This document shows positions 24,245-34,739 of a stretch of 64,000 bases of DNA, in pieces (positions within the stretch are counted from its first letter, which is position 1; every line of letters starts with the position of its first letter). The DNA is from Hofstenia miamia (Eukaryota > Xenacoelomorpha > Acoela > Hofsteniidae): assembly GCA_900660155.1 (NCBI GenBank), contig CABFPE010000042.1, positions 15,146 to 79,145 on the forward strand, given 5' to 3'. The position numbers were made by a program, and so were the translations under genes. Below the pieces are notes generated by a model. The model was not told the DNA's origin, did no database searches, and worked only from the letters and a program-made list of their open reading frames with translations.

Positions 24245-24920
24245 CAAAATCACTGAAGAGTTATAAATGGGCCGATGTTATCCGGCCCATCCGCGTTTTC
24301 TTGGCCTATGATGGGCACGTTTGAGACCAAATTTCGGCCAGTGGTAAATGTTCGAAATTTTCTCCAGTGTTCTCCCATTGAATGGATAAAAGCAGTATAT
24401 GCGTCTGCTGTAATGGTATCTACAAGCCCGCACAACTCCATTAAGATCTTCTTGTCACCAGTGAAAGCAAAGACCAGCATTACTTTCTGGTTTGTAAGCT
24501 TTGGTCTGGTGACACGCAACTTTACTGCTGATGAATGCACTAATGCAGCCACGCTTTGTATTCACTCTTTGAAGGAAGCCTATTAAATAACACCCAGGTT
24601 TCATCTTCCGTTTGCAAGTACCTCATCAAATCTGCTGAGCTGTTTTCAATTATATCAATAATTGCTTTAGCACAAACCATTTGATCTTCCGTAGTGTCTG
24701 GTGACAAATTGTGTGGGACCCATACGGAAGAAATCTTCCGCAGTTCCACATGGTTAACTAAAATGTTCCTTACAGTGTCTTTAGACATGGCAAAGGTATC
24801 AGATAGATGCCGCAATGACTAGCGTGGCTCATTGTCCAACGACTCTTTTATGCTTGCAATAGATTCCGTTGTAGTCAATGTGTTGGCCAACTGCTTTTAG
24901 GCTCATGCATAAAAATGCTT
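24245..24920 (-). pseudogene. mariner-type transposase, decayed
   Basis: On the minus strand from about 24890 the frame encodes a mariner HTH (ESIASIKESLDNEP, then SLRHLSDTFAMSKDTVRNIL), the linker RKISSVWVPHNLS, and the first catalytic block TEDETWVLFN near 24590, where the family has GDETWV. After a frame change at about 24545 it continues VTRPKLTNQKVMLVFAFTGD, the usual segment between the first and second catalytic aspartates. An in-frame stop lies in the HTH (near 24818). The third catalytic block is not recognisable. Terminal inverted repeats were not located. Confidence 0.75.
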
Positions 24921-27305
24921 CGGTTTCCTTCACTATACTGCTAGTATTATGAATTGGGTCGTATTACGTTGATATTCGACCTTTTGACCTTGGCGGGAAT
25001 GTCTGTTATATAATTGTTTAATTTGGCCGTCTGTGTATCTCTGACGTCATTGGAAGATTTTCTTTTTTGTTGTAATATTTGTTGGCAAACACATTTGTTT
25101 GCAGTCTATTGTTTAAATGTAACCAATTTTTTTAGAGGTTGAGGAATTTTTTAAAATACCATGAGATTAGAATTATTCAAAATGTAACAATTTTTCTATT
25201 CATATTACATAATTTTTAAGTACCATTGACATTCTATATACAAAGAATTTACTTTGTTGGAATTACATTTTATGATTAATTTTCTTTGGTAACAATAGTA
25301 ACTAAAAATTATTTTCAAACATTAAGAAAAAAACATGTTTCACATACGACACATATGTCAATTGCAAAAATAAACACATTTGTTTGCAGTCCATTGTTTA
25401 AAATGTAACCAATTGTTTGAATGTTTGAATCAGAGAGAAAATAATGCTCGTTAAAAGCGTAATGTCTTATTTTGGTAATAAAGCAAAATAATTTTTTCAA
25501 AAAAAAAACAAACTAGTTTATGCAAAACTTCGCAATTTCTAATATTTAATAAACGTCCGTGGTAAAACCCACATACGTGTTTAAGACAAGACAAAAATGT
25601 AATTTATTCTACACTTTGCTTATAATTGCCATATATATCTTACTATTGAATTTGTCTATTGTGTTAGTTTATCATCATTGTTGTTGAGGGAATTATGTAG
25701 GAAACAAACACAATGTGTATTTGCACATTATGAATTTCACACGATCGTATCTAAATGAATGATTAGTAAATTAAGTGATAGATCACAGTATAAAACACAT
25801 GATAAATAAAAGTTTAAACAAATTCAATTAAAAATGTGTATTAACAAAAAAAACGACGTTTTTTGTATGTAAAATTCCATTATGCTGCTATGCGTAATTT
25901 GTTATCTATTGCTCAACTGTCAAAATGTATTCAATCGTAAAGATTGTTATCTATCAAACATGAAATCCACATCACTTTAGAAATTATCACGATTAAATAA
26001 AACACTTTCAAATAATATAAAACTAGAATTATTTTCACAAGTTGGAAAACAATCTCAATTATTATTATAACATGTTTTTCCCTATTTATACAATTATGTA
26101 AATGAAAGATGCTACAAAACTAAAATATGTTAATAAAGTAAAAAAATTTATCAATCACTCTCTGGTAAAAATGAAATATATATTTTTTCAATATGTTTTT
26201 CTCGTTGAATTCAAGAATAAAACGTTTCAAGATTGTTTATAACATGTTTTGTTATTAGTGTCGTAAATTGGTTGTTAGTGTTTATTGATACACATATATA
26301 CAAAACGTTTAAAAATATAAATTTTATATTATAAGAAATTGCTTACATTTTAAAATTTTATTGGTGTCTTTTATATTAAGAATTAAATAAATACCCGGTA
26401 TACAACTTTTCCACGTTTGTAGACTTACATTTTTTCCGACTTGCAAAAGCAAGTTTCAGCAAAAATTTTTTTGTGACTGATTACTTTGTAATCTGTTACC
26501 AAAAAAGCATTTGCATACATTTATAAAAATTGATTGACGTGTGCTAGTTGATGAGTCATTGCCCACATATAATTCATGAATAATGAGGAGGGGTGGCTAA
26601 AGATTTGAATATTCATGCATTTCATAGCCAAACTATAAATATTTATATATCTTTACAAATTAAAAATGTTTCTATGCAGAGTTTGTCAGTACATTCATAC
26701 ATAACTTTCATTTATTACAAACTTAAATATTGGAAGAATTATCTTTATGTACAGGAGGATATAAATTAGCAGTAGAAATCATCTTGTTAAATGATGTTTA
26801 TTAATGTGTATTCTATATATTACGTAATCTTTTCATCAAATAGTAAAATTTATTGTTCAACTACATAATGTAATTTGTAGAATGCCTTAAAATGGGTATT
26901 TATGTACGATATTAAATAAAACACATAAAAACCAAACCATTAACGCTTCGAAATACAAAAAACTCTGAATATACAACAAGGAATTGTCGAATTTAAGTGT
27001 ATGAACGTTTTTCTTTCTCCTCTTTTAAAGTTCATACTAAAACTGTCATGAAGTTTGCATTCTGTTCAATGCTTATGACGTAAAGATATCTTCATTTTAA
27101 CATATTATTCAGTTTTAACATTGATTCCAGTGGTGACGGTTGAATTCATTCAATAATGTAAGTTATTTTTGTATTTTAAAAAGTTAATATTACTAACTTT
27201 GTTTCAAGTGATTACAAAATAATATAAAAATTTCACAATGTTTTTACACGTTTAACATTTTTGCTAACAAAAATTTAAATTAGACTTGATGAAAATCAAT
27301 TTTTA
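24921..27305. other. A+T-rich region without recognised gene
   Basis: No coding region was recognised. The one structure seen is a pair of roughly 48-bp direct repeats (25085 and 25373). The GIY-YIG end of the next Penelope-like copy starts at about 27310. Confidence 0.5.
25085..25421. repeat. Pair of about 48-bp direct repeats, 288 bp apart
   Basis: AACACATTTGTTTGCAGTC followed by YATTGTTT and AAATGTAACCAATT occurs at 25085-25132 and at 25373-25421 with few differences. They may be the ends or subrepeats of an unrecognised non-autonomous element. Confidence 0.7.
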
Positions 27306-27309
27306 GCAC

Positions 27310-28740
27310 AGTGCTTTAGATGATCGGAGATAGTCGATTGATTTTTGTTCTTGAATTCTTGATTGAAAATTTGATGTCTTTCCAATGTATTGTGCACAAC
27401 AGTAACAAGTAATTTCATAAATTACTGCGTTGGAAAGGTTTTCAATCTTAGTTTCTGCCTTTAGTTCTATTAGATGTCTCAGTTAATGGATCTTAAGTAT
27501 AAATCCTATCTTTAAAAATAATGGAGTGATTCTTTTCAGATCTTTCCGAAATTTAATTAATTGTATGCCTCGATATGCAATATTAAAGATGTAATTGTAT
27601 AAATAATCACTTTGTCTTGAGTTTGTAGTGTCTTCGTTTTTCGTTTATACTTCTATTGACCATTTATGTTGAATACTCGTTCCACCTTAATATATCTTAA
27701 ATATTTATGATTGATTTATAAAGTTTTTCGTAATTTAGATCAATCATGAAATATCGATGTATCAGACCTTTGCTTATGGATTTCATGTATGCAAAAGATA
27801 CGTTTGAATGATAGTTAATTATTAAATTTGTATCATTTGGTTTGTTGTAAAATGATGACATAAAGTGGTAAATTGAATTGCAGAATCTCAAGAATTCAAG
27901 GAAGGAAGCATGTCTAACATTACATTCTGATATAACTAGTATATCATCCACATATCGAGCATAGTAATGAAACCTACACATTATTTTGGCAATATTCATT
28001 TTTTGTTTGGCCAAGGCAATTTCCCATTAGAACACCATTTACTTGTAAATATAACTTTCCTTGAAATTCACAAAGAGTGTTTTTTGTGCAGAGTAATATC
28101 AATGCTTTCAAGGTTTCGTAGTCTAAACTAAATATTTTGATGTTATATTCTTTCAATAATTATCAAGTGATTATAATAATCGATATTCATCGGATATTTT
28201 TGTTTTTAATTCTTTTAAAATTGATTCCACACTGCATTTTTTTTCGGTTTTCTGGCAAACTAGACAATTTTTTATTGAGAAGTTTTGCCGATAATTGTTC
28301 ATATAACGATCCATTATTTGATGCAATTGGTCTTAAGGGTATGTCAGCTTTCCGCAAATTTGCTAATCGATACATACGATATGCAAATCTACTACCACTA
28401 CATTTTATATTTTCATGCATTATTTCATTTATTTTGACTCAGTAATCTACGTAACACTACATTGAATCTTTTCTCAATTGTAATAGCTGAGTCGTTCTTT
28501 GCATTTTTGGGATATTGAAACTTTCAAATTTATCTCCATTTAAGATTTTCAACATTTTGTTACAGTAATCATATTCTAACATGATTACAAAATCATTACT
28601 TTTATCAAATGGAACAAGTTTCAAGTTACTATCTTTAAAAAATTTTTACAAATTGTTCAAGAAAATATACCTTCGATGATTTTAATATGCAAATTAATAG
28701 ATTTAGAAAATCAAAATAACAAATATATTTGATATGCATC
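27310..28740 (-). mobile_element. Penelope-like element copy 2 (RT plus GIY-YIG endonuclease)
   Basis: Minus strand, right to left. The N-terminal reverse transcriptase motif KADIPLRPIASNNGSLYEQL is at about 28345-28290. Finger/palm residues QVNGVLMGN are near 28050-28020. The catalytic box YYARYVDDILVI is at about 27965-27930 with both aspartates present. A GIY-YIG endonuclease start with VIYEITCYCCAQYIGKT is near 27430-27370. This combination and order is diagnostic of endonuclease-bearing Penelope-like elements. Compared with copy 1 at 5545-9480, this copy lacks the LTR insertion and is truncated in the endonuclease at 27310. Several frame breaks make it inactive. Confidence 0.8.
27697..28156 (-). 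pseudogene. Penelope-like reverse transcriptase, palm region
   Basis: Two overlapping frames (27974-28156 and 27697-28014) hold the palm of the reverse transcriptase. The first has the template-gripping segment LYLQVNGVLMGNCLGQ and the second the catalytic YVDDI. Penelope-like enzymes usually have G-x-x-MGxPLSP where this copy has GVLMGNCLG. A one-base frame change near 27990-28010 separates the two frames, so no continuous enzyme is encoded. Confidence 0.75.
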
Positions 28741-28756
28741 TTAATGTTGCCACAAG

Positions 28757-28812
28757 CACGGCACAAAATTTTCTGTAAAAATGGGAACGGACACGGCACG
28801 GTTCCAACACTG
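28757..28812 (-). repeat. hAT-like terminal sequence
   Basis: Reversed, it reads CAGTGTTGGAACCGTGCCGTG, a form common at ends of hAT-type elements (CAGTG start). Related phrases (CAGTATTGAAACCGTCCC, GAGCACGGCACAAAA) lie near 5430 and 5490 beside the other Penelope-like copy. No matching opposite end was found. Confidence 0.35.
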
Positions 28813-28959
28813 CATATAAATATGTATATATAAGGAAGAACAGCATAACTTCACTCTAAATGCTAACTATTGCGTGACTAAGCCCAAATATGTCTACTAT
28901 AATATATCTTAATTGTAAATACATGTACAGTACATGTAGTTCAAAATTGCTTTTCAGCC

Positions 28960-29107
28960 TTTATATTATTTATATAATTATCGATCACATTTTATATTAT
29001 GTATAGGTACATTATGTATCGTCAATTTCTTTTAGATCCACGACAAAATACTCAACTTAAAATACTTTTTATTACAAACGGTAGATACATTATATATACA
29101 TATATAT
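28960..29107. other. A+T-rich sequence with (TA) runs
   Basis: TATATA runs at 29090-29106 and 29408-29442 flank the next MITE. No gene was seen. Confidence 0.4.
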
Positions 29108-29404
29108 TTACGCTAAGTACGCTGTGCTTACGCTAGGTACACTCCCAAAAAATAGATCTTTTCGCTCTGTACCCAATCTTACGCTGGGTACAAAAATGTA
29201 TGGGAAAATTTGGTATATAAATTTTTTTTGAAAATTTCAATAATTAACCTACATTGTCCAAATTTTTCATGGTGATACCTAGGCCTATTGTAAACACAAA
29301 TTAGCTACATTTTTCAAAAAAATTTAATTTCACTTAAAACTGGAGGCCACTTACGCTGGGTACAGGTTTTTCTACGCTAAGTACAAATCTCATACTACCC
29401 AGCG

Positions 29405-29407
<3 letters not shown>
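29108..29407. mobile_element. 300-bp MITE with ACGCTRRGTAC boxes
   Basis: The ends TTTACGCTAAGTA (left) and its near complement TACCCAGCGTAAA (right) form short inverted repeats set into TATATATA runs, which fits TA-target insertion. The box ACGCTRRGTAC occurs in direct orientation at 29110, 29130, 29181, 29353 and 29373 and inverted at the right end. No coding capacity. Confidence 0.65.

Positions 29408-29442
<35 letters not shown>
29408..29442. repeat. (TA)n microsatellite
   Basis: Uninterrupted TA dinucleotides directly after the right end of the MITE; probably part of its target site. Confidence 0.85.
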
Positions 29443-29445
<3 letters not shown>

Positions 29446-29581
29446 CCCAAATTTTTCTCATAAAATGACTTCTGCAGGCATGTGTCATCAGTAACCCAAC
29501 TAGTAGTTTTTTTATCTTCACCAGTCCGTATTCTGTAGTTATAATGGGCAAGATCTTTTCATTAACTGACTTGTGAAAAGC

Positions 29582-29965
29582 AATAAATGGAATAACAAAC
29601 ATTTTCTTCTATCTCGGATCCAACATAAATTATTTAGCCTAATAGTCCCAGGCTTTTTTGAATGGAGCATATATTATATAACTTTTGATAGGATTGTGCT
29701 ATTAATATCAAATTTTGGCCAGAGTTATCTTAAGCATTTGAAAAAAATTTCCGCTTTTTGTTGTCAAGTGATGACGTCAAGAAATATGTTACTAATTGGG
29801 GAAAGTATGCAAAAATTGGATGATTTTCAAAATTTGATGCTAAGAAAATTTGAAAGAAATAGTTGCATTTATATGACTACTGATATAAAGAATTCAACAA
29901 TGGGAAAGAAAATTCAACTGGTAACAGTATTTGAAACAATAAACCCGGAGAATGCAAACAGCTAA
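29582..29965 (+). CDS. Unrecognised open frame of about 128 codons
   Basis: No family was recognised. The frame contains a hydrophobic N-terminal half (KHFLLSRIQHKLFSLIV, ITFDRIVLLISNF) and a charged C-terminal half (MQKLDDFQNLMLRKFERN, DIKNSTMGKKIQLVTVFE), then a stop at 29963. There is no in-frame ATG close to the 5' end of the frame, so it would be an exon or a fragment of a decayed element. It lies 0.9 kb beyond the 3' end of the CIP2A-like gene on the opposite strand. The local A+T content is high enough that chance openness cannot be excluded. Confidence 0.25.
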   Translation, partial: NKWNNKHFLLSRIQHKLFSLIVPGFFEWSIYYITFDRIVLLISNFGQSYLKHLKKISAFCCQVMTSRNMLLIGESMQKLDDFQNLMLRKFERNSCIYMTTDIKNSTMGKKIQLVTVFETINPENANS

Positions 29966-30908
29966 AATATAAAAGTCACTGGCTGATAACCAATGTGCGG
30001 CTGCTAAAATAATATAGCGGCGTTCAAATTTTCCTTATTTTCTGATCCATTATGAAATTCGAGAAAGAGTCATATTTTAACCCCATCTGCCCACCAGTTA
30101 ATGTGCACCACTAACAAAAAAACAGGCGAAGCACAATGTGTTCACACGGGGCTAGCAGGTTTAACCTTTCACTTTGTACACTAGTTGCAGAAAGTTGTCC
30201 TTCTAAAACAGTCAATCGTAATACGATCAACATTCAACAACTTGTGAAACTGTTCTAAAACTTTACATCTTTTGTCGGAAAGATTGTAGGTTGTTGTTTC
30301 AGGTAGTAAATTTCAATGCATTAAAATTTTGATAAACTATTATGGCACACCAGTACTGGTAACCTCTAATAAAGATTTTATCCGGATTTAACTGGATTTC
30401 AATTTTATCCTGCCCTGCTCGGATTTATTCTGTCCGGACTCAGCCATACCTGAATAAGAAACTTGTTTGACAATTTCTAATAGAAGTGCCACTGCAAAGC
30501 TCCAAATTGAATTCTGAAATCTTGTGACATCAAGTATAATGATATAGGTACTAGGGATGGGATCCGGATAGTTAATTGAATATACAGGTGATTAAAAATT
30601 TTCTAATGCTTTGTTAGCAGGTAGTTACGAAATTACGAATCAATTCTGAAATCAAACATGCCCCGTGAAAGAAACATTAGCAAAAAACAGTACCATGTCG
30701 CAAGAATATAACTATAACTGGTATAAATGCAACATGAACATTGAAGACCTAATATTTGTATGAGAGTAGTTAATTGTAGCAAAATAAATATAGTATAAAA
30801 ATATTACAACTAAATTGGGAGTATATCATTGTATTTATAACTAATTAAAAATGCTAAACAAATTCTCAACGTATTAACAATAAAACTATACTAGATGAAA
30901 ACACTAAC
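29966..30908. other. Sequence downstream of the CIP2A-like gene
   Basis: No gene was recognised. TCCGGA-containing phrases at 30365-30450 and CTAGGGATGGGATCCGGATAG at 30549 may be remnants of a hAT-type element. The 3' UTR of the CIP2A-like gene must lie at the right edge; no clear AATAAA was seen within 100 bases of the stop. Confidence 0.4.
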
Positions 30909-33413
30909 TTATTTTGTATCTTTCTTTACAATGTGGTCATCGTCTTTCTTTACAATTAGATTGGAACTCATGCTGTGAATCAATGTATTAATTTGTTTGT
31001 GCGATTCCAGATCAGACAATAGTTCTGCGATTCTATTTTCTGCGGAAAGCAGCTGTTTGCGCAGATCAGACGCTTGTTGCTCCGATTCTTCAAATCTAGA
31101 CGTCTTTTGACGAAGCTTAGCGTTCAAATCCATGTTTTTATGTTCAAGTTCCGCAGCGTGATTTTTAGACGCATGCAGCTGAGCATTGACAAATTCATTC
31201 TCTTTGGCAATCTTATCAAAATTTCGGCGGAGCTTCTCTAGAGAGTCAACTGTTTGAGCCAATTGTGTATCCTTCGCCTTGCTTTCCGCTATCGCTCGTA
31301 CAAGATTGTGCGACTGTTCTTCATTAATGTGTTTCTGTTTGTCTAGTTTAATAGATGCCTTGTCAATTTCAGCGGCCAATTTATCACAGCTTTGTTCACT
31401 TTCAAGCAGCTTACATCGCAGTTTACGCGATTCGCACTCCAAATTTGTAATAAACACTTTATTTCGCATGATATACTTCTCTGACTGATTCAAATCTTTG
31501 GTCTTAACATCTAAGAGTTTTTCGCATTCACCTAGCTCTTCAAACATTGTTTTAATTTTTTCTTCGTAAATCATTGCAATTTCATACGTTTTCAAATCTG
31601 AAAAATTAGCGCTTTTAACTCTTGATATTATTTCTTCAATTACAGATTTATCCAAATTGAGAGTTTGATCCATTTTTAAAAATGAGATGGAATTTTCGTT
31701 CAGTTCACTACAATAATTGGCAGGGGAAGGTAACGATTCAAGCATGTAACGTGCTAAAGCCTTGAAATGAAAATTAAACTGCTTAGCCACAATAGACAAA
31801 AACTCTAAACTACTTTCTGTGGTGAAATTGTCACGAGACATTAGCCCCTGAGCGATAAAAGGCAGGATTCGAACATCATTCGCCATTTTACTTCCGTGTT
31901 TCGACCATTGACTTTCCAAAAGCAAAAGCAGCAAACATTGTATGACAATATCACATTCGAAAACTGTATCATCTAAACTTAAATTCATGTCATCACGTCG
32001 TTTTGCACGACTGTATGTCCAAATCTTTTCAATAAATGAGATACAAATATCAGACGATAAAAAATCTGCAGGAAGCAGCATTGTTTTAGAACAAGCAAGG
32101 TAGATAACTCTTAGGGCTAATGAAAGTCTTTCAGTTTCTGCAGAGGTAAGGGGAGAATTTGGATACACTATGAGTTTGGCAACATTAAGTAGTAAAGACT
32201 TCACTTGATTTACTTGCATACTGGTCAAAGAAGCGGAGTATAACACAGAGAATATCAATCTTAAAATAGTTAGGCACCTAGAAGAATTGACAGAGCTTTG
32301 ACAAATACAGGAATTAATAAACTGGAAAGGAGATTGTTGTATATCTTCCTTATCACTGAATTTATCATTATCAGAAAACAGCCAATGGATTATGATCTGG
32401 GCACCATCTGGATTTTTAGACAACAAGATTAATATCTCGACGAGTTTTTGATTGTGAATATGACTAGTAAACTTTGCTAAAAGTAAAACGAAACTTTGAA
32501 TACAAAGATTAATGTGTGCATAAGTAAATAAGCTGTCCCGCAACCGCTGAACTTGCAATACCTGTAAACATATATCTGCGCCATATAGAGCTAAATTAGC
32601 ATCTCCAACATCCATAAGAAGGTTAACAGCAACTTGAAAAGTTTGATATAAATTTCTGGCTTTAAAAAGTTTTTTACTTGTTTCATTGTCCATGTTTAAG
32701 GCAATATTGGTAAGAACAGCCAAAGCTGCGACAACAAATTTCGAATTTACATTCACCAGCAGCTCAAGAAGCGCATCAAACAATTTCCGAGAATGTTGAT
32801 GTTTTTGGCACATCGTACGTAAATAATCATTGCCCCTATTCGTTAAATTGGCCAAAAGAAAAATGTAAGTAACATTTGATTCGTTATTCGTGATATTTTT
32901 AGCAGTTGATATTATAAAGCGAATACAAAAGCTCAACAATTCCCCGAAAATATCATAACAAGATGAGGTATGCTGCAAACCATAGGTCACCTTCGACATA
33001 AATTCTATGTATAACCTAATAGCATTATCTCCAACTTCTTCACATTTTGCTAAAAAGGATCGTGATCGAAAAGCCGGGAAATACATAGGAGATTGCAGTT
33101 TGTGCAATAAATCTTCGTTAGTACAAAATCTATCCAGAAGATGAAGAGCATCACAGAGAATATCCGGAAGAACATGCTGAGATGAAACTAATTCACTTAA
33201 ACTAATCAATAACGTATTTACTTTCCCATCGCTTGATAAGTAGAAAAGTGGATGCTTACTCTCACTCCCAGGAATAACGGGCTGACTGCAAATACCATAG
33301 GCAAGTTGTAGCTGCTTTTTGAGTTCGTGTCCATCACTATCTGAGCAACCATTCTGATATTTTACAAAAGCAGACAAAATATTGTTTAAACATGTCTTCA
33401 TACCTTTATCCAT
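30909..33413 (-). CDS. CIP2A: CIP2A-like protein (protein phosphatase 2A inhibitor), single exon
   Basis: The 834-residue intact frame aligns end to end, by memory, with vertebrate CIP2A (about 905 residues). In vertebrates CIP2A restrains PP2A through its B56 subunits and works with TOPBP1 on broken chromosomes in mitosis. The N-terminus MDKGMKTCLNNILSAFVKYQ resembles the human start. Residues near 225-310 contain VVAALAVLTNIALNMDNETS and KKLFKARNLYQTFQVAVNLL, close to human VVFALSILSSLTLNE and [20 protein letters not shown]. About residues 1-600 look like the all-helical armadillo-type domain. Residues 610-815 are a long Glu/Lys/Gln-rich coiled coil, as in CIP2A, ending HKQINTLIHSMSS where human has HSHMIAMIHSLSG. 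The tail contains a short repeat, IVKKDDDHIVKKD. The ATG at 33413 is the first in frame and matches the family start. The human gene has many exons, but this one has none visible inside the coding region; a TTTGCTTTAG just before the ATG could be a splice acceptor from a 5' UTR exon. Confidence 0.85.
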   Translation of the reverse strand: MDKGMKTCLNNILSAFVKYQNGCSDSDGHELKKQLQLAYGICSQPVIPGSESKHPLFYLSSDGKVNTLLISLSELVSSQHVLPDILCDALHLLDRFCTNEDLLHKLQSPMYFPAFRSRSFLAKCEEVGDNAIRLYIEFMSKVTYGLQHTSSCYDIFGELLSFCIRFIISTAKNITNNESNVTYIFLLANLTNRGNDYLRTMCQKHQHSRKLFDALLELLVNVNSKFVVAALAVLTNIALNMDNETSKKLFKARNLYQTFQVAVNLLMDVGDANLALYGADICLQVLQVQRLRDSLFTYAHINLCIQSFVLLLAKFTSHIHNQKLVEILILLSKNPDGAQIIIHWLFSDNDKFSDKEDIQQSPFQFINSCICQSSVNSSRCLTILRLIFSVLYSASLTSMQVNQVKSLLLNVAKLIVYPNSPLTSAETERLSLALRVIYLACSKTMLLPADFLSSDICISFIEKIWTYSRAKRRDDMNLSLDDTVFECDIVIQCLLLLLLESQWSKHGSKMANDVRILPFIAQGLMSRDNFTTESSLEFLSIVAKQFNFHFKALARYMLESLPSPANYCSELNENSISFLKMDQTLNLDKSVIEEIISRVKSANFSDLKTYEIAMIYEEKIKTMFEELGECEKLLDVKTKDLNQSEKYIMRNKVFITNLECESRKLRCKLLESEQSCDKLAAEIDKASIKLDKQKHINEEQSHNLVRAIAESKAKDTQLAQTVDSLEKLRRNFDKIAKENEFVNAQLHASKNHAAELEHKNMDLNAKLRQKTSRFEESEQQASDLRKQLLSAENRIAELLSDLESHKQINTLIHSMSSNLIVKKDDDHIVKKDTK

Positions 33414-34739
33414 TGCTAAAGCAAATTGATATAAATAATTTTTCTAATCCAGTACAATCGTATAATTAATAAATTATACAATATATTAGTTGTTGCTTTT
33501 AAGAGGAGCCACTATAAACCTTTAAGTTTTTATCATTTGCCATTTTCAGTAAATTATAAAGAAGCTGTTTGAGTAAAGTCATGTAATTGAATTCTAGAAA
33601 CATTGAATTGATATATTTACTAATAACCTTATCAGTGGGAATACTAAACAGTGACTATAAAAACACATTTATAAGAACAGAGGGCATTAAAGAATTAAAC
33701 AAATCAGGTAATTTAATTGAGTACCAACAATAGAAAGTAATTGTTCCAGTTGAGGGCTTTTCAAGTAAAGCAAAAATTTTAAACATGCTTAACTCGCTAA
33801 GAATTAGATTCATTAAACTATGAAAATATCGAAGTTGGTCTCGCTTGGAACTCCATGACTTAGTTCACAAACAAGCTAATTAACAGCCATTCAATTTGCA
33901 TTTGGAGAAAAAAAACGAATCCTAGCTGATTTATTGGGAACTTTATCTTGTGTAAAAAAACACATTAAATTTAAGACATAAAATCATTGAACACTGATCA
34001 CATGGCACTTGTTGTTGAGCCATTAGAAGATTAAAACGATAGGATTTATTACGTTTAGAGACCAACATCGACATGTATAACTCGAAAGGACCTTGTAATA
34101 CACAGTTTCAATTTTAGCGAAATCTAAAATTACTGACTGAAACCGGGCCAAGGAGCGCCGACTAGCAATCCTTTAGCTGCAATTTGAGATTTGTTGTCCA
34201 ATCAAGAAAGCTAAACTTTCAAACAAGGACACATCTTACATGAGTCCACTCCTCAAGTACTTAATAAAAAACCAGCATTTGTTTCGAAAATACCGCTACA
34301 ATGACGCAGAAATACTCTCCTATTGCATCAAAAGAATGATATTATCAAATATTTCCTATTCCAAAGGTCGTTTTGGTTCTTCCAAATGGTTGAATTGAAA
34401 AAAGACTTGCCAAATAGAAGTAAATAAAAAACAACTGATATCCCTTTTTACCGTGATGATGTAAGCCAACATTTTGCCAGCGCAACATTGTGAGACACCT
34501 CATATTGCCGACTGTAGTAGTCATATAACTCCTAGTCTTTCGTTACAACAAGTTTATTGTGCTCTTAAAATACTCACAAGTAACTTTTATTAATCATGAT
34601 TGTATTCGTTCCTGGTTTAGAAAGGAAATACACAATATTTAGATTAACCTCTTACTTATATTTACAATATTTATTATATTATTAATTTATATTATTCCGC
34701 TATTATCTAGAATCTTTGAAAGTTTACTTTAAGAAAACT
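33414..34739. other. Upstream region of the CIP2A-like gene, no other gene recognised
   Basis: The promoter of the minus-strand gene should lie at the left edge. No TATA box or conserved element could be assigned in such A+T-rich sequence. The rest has no recognisable coding region. Confidence 0.4.

Noticed and set aside
24275-24586. Plus-strand frame of 103 codons
   Set aside because: Antisense shadow of the mariner transposase at the same place.
31279-31488. Plus-strand frame inside the CIP2A-like gene
   Set aside because: Antisense shadow of the coiled-coil coding region.
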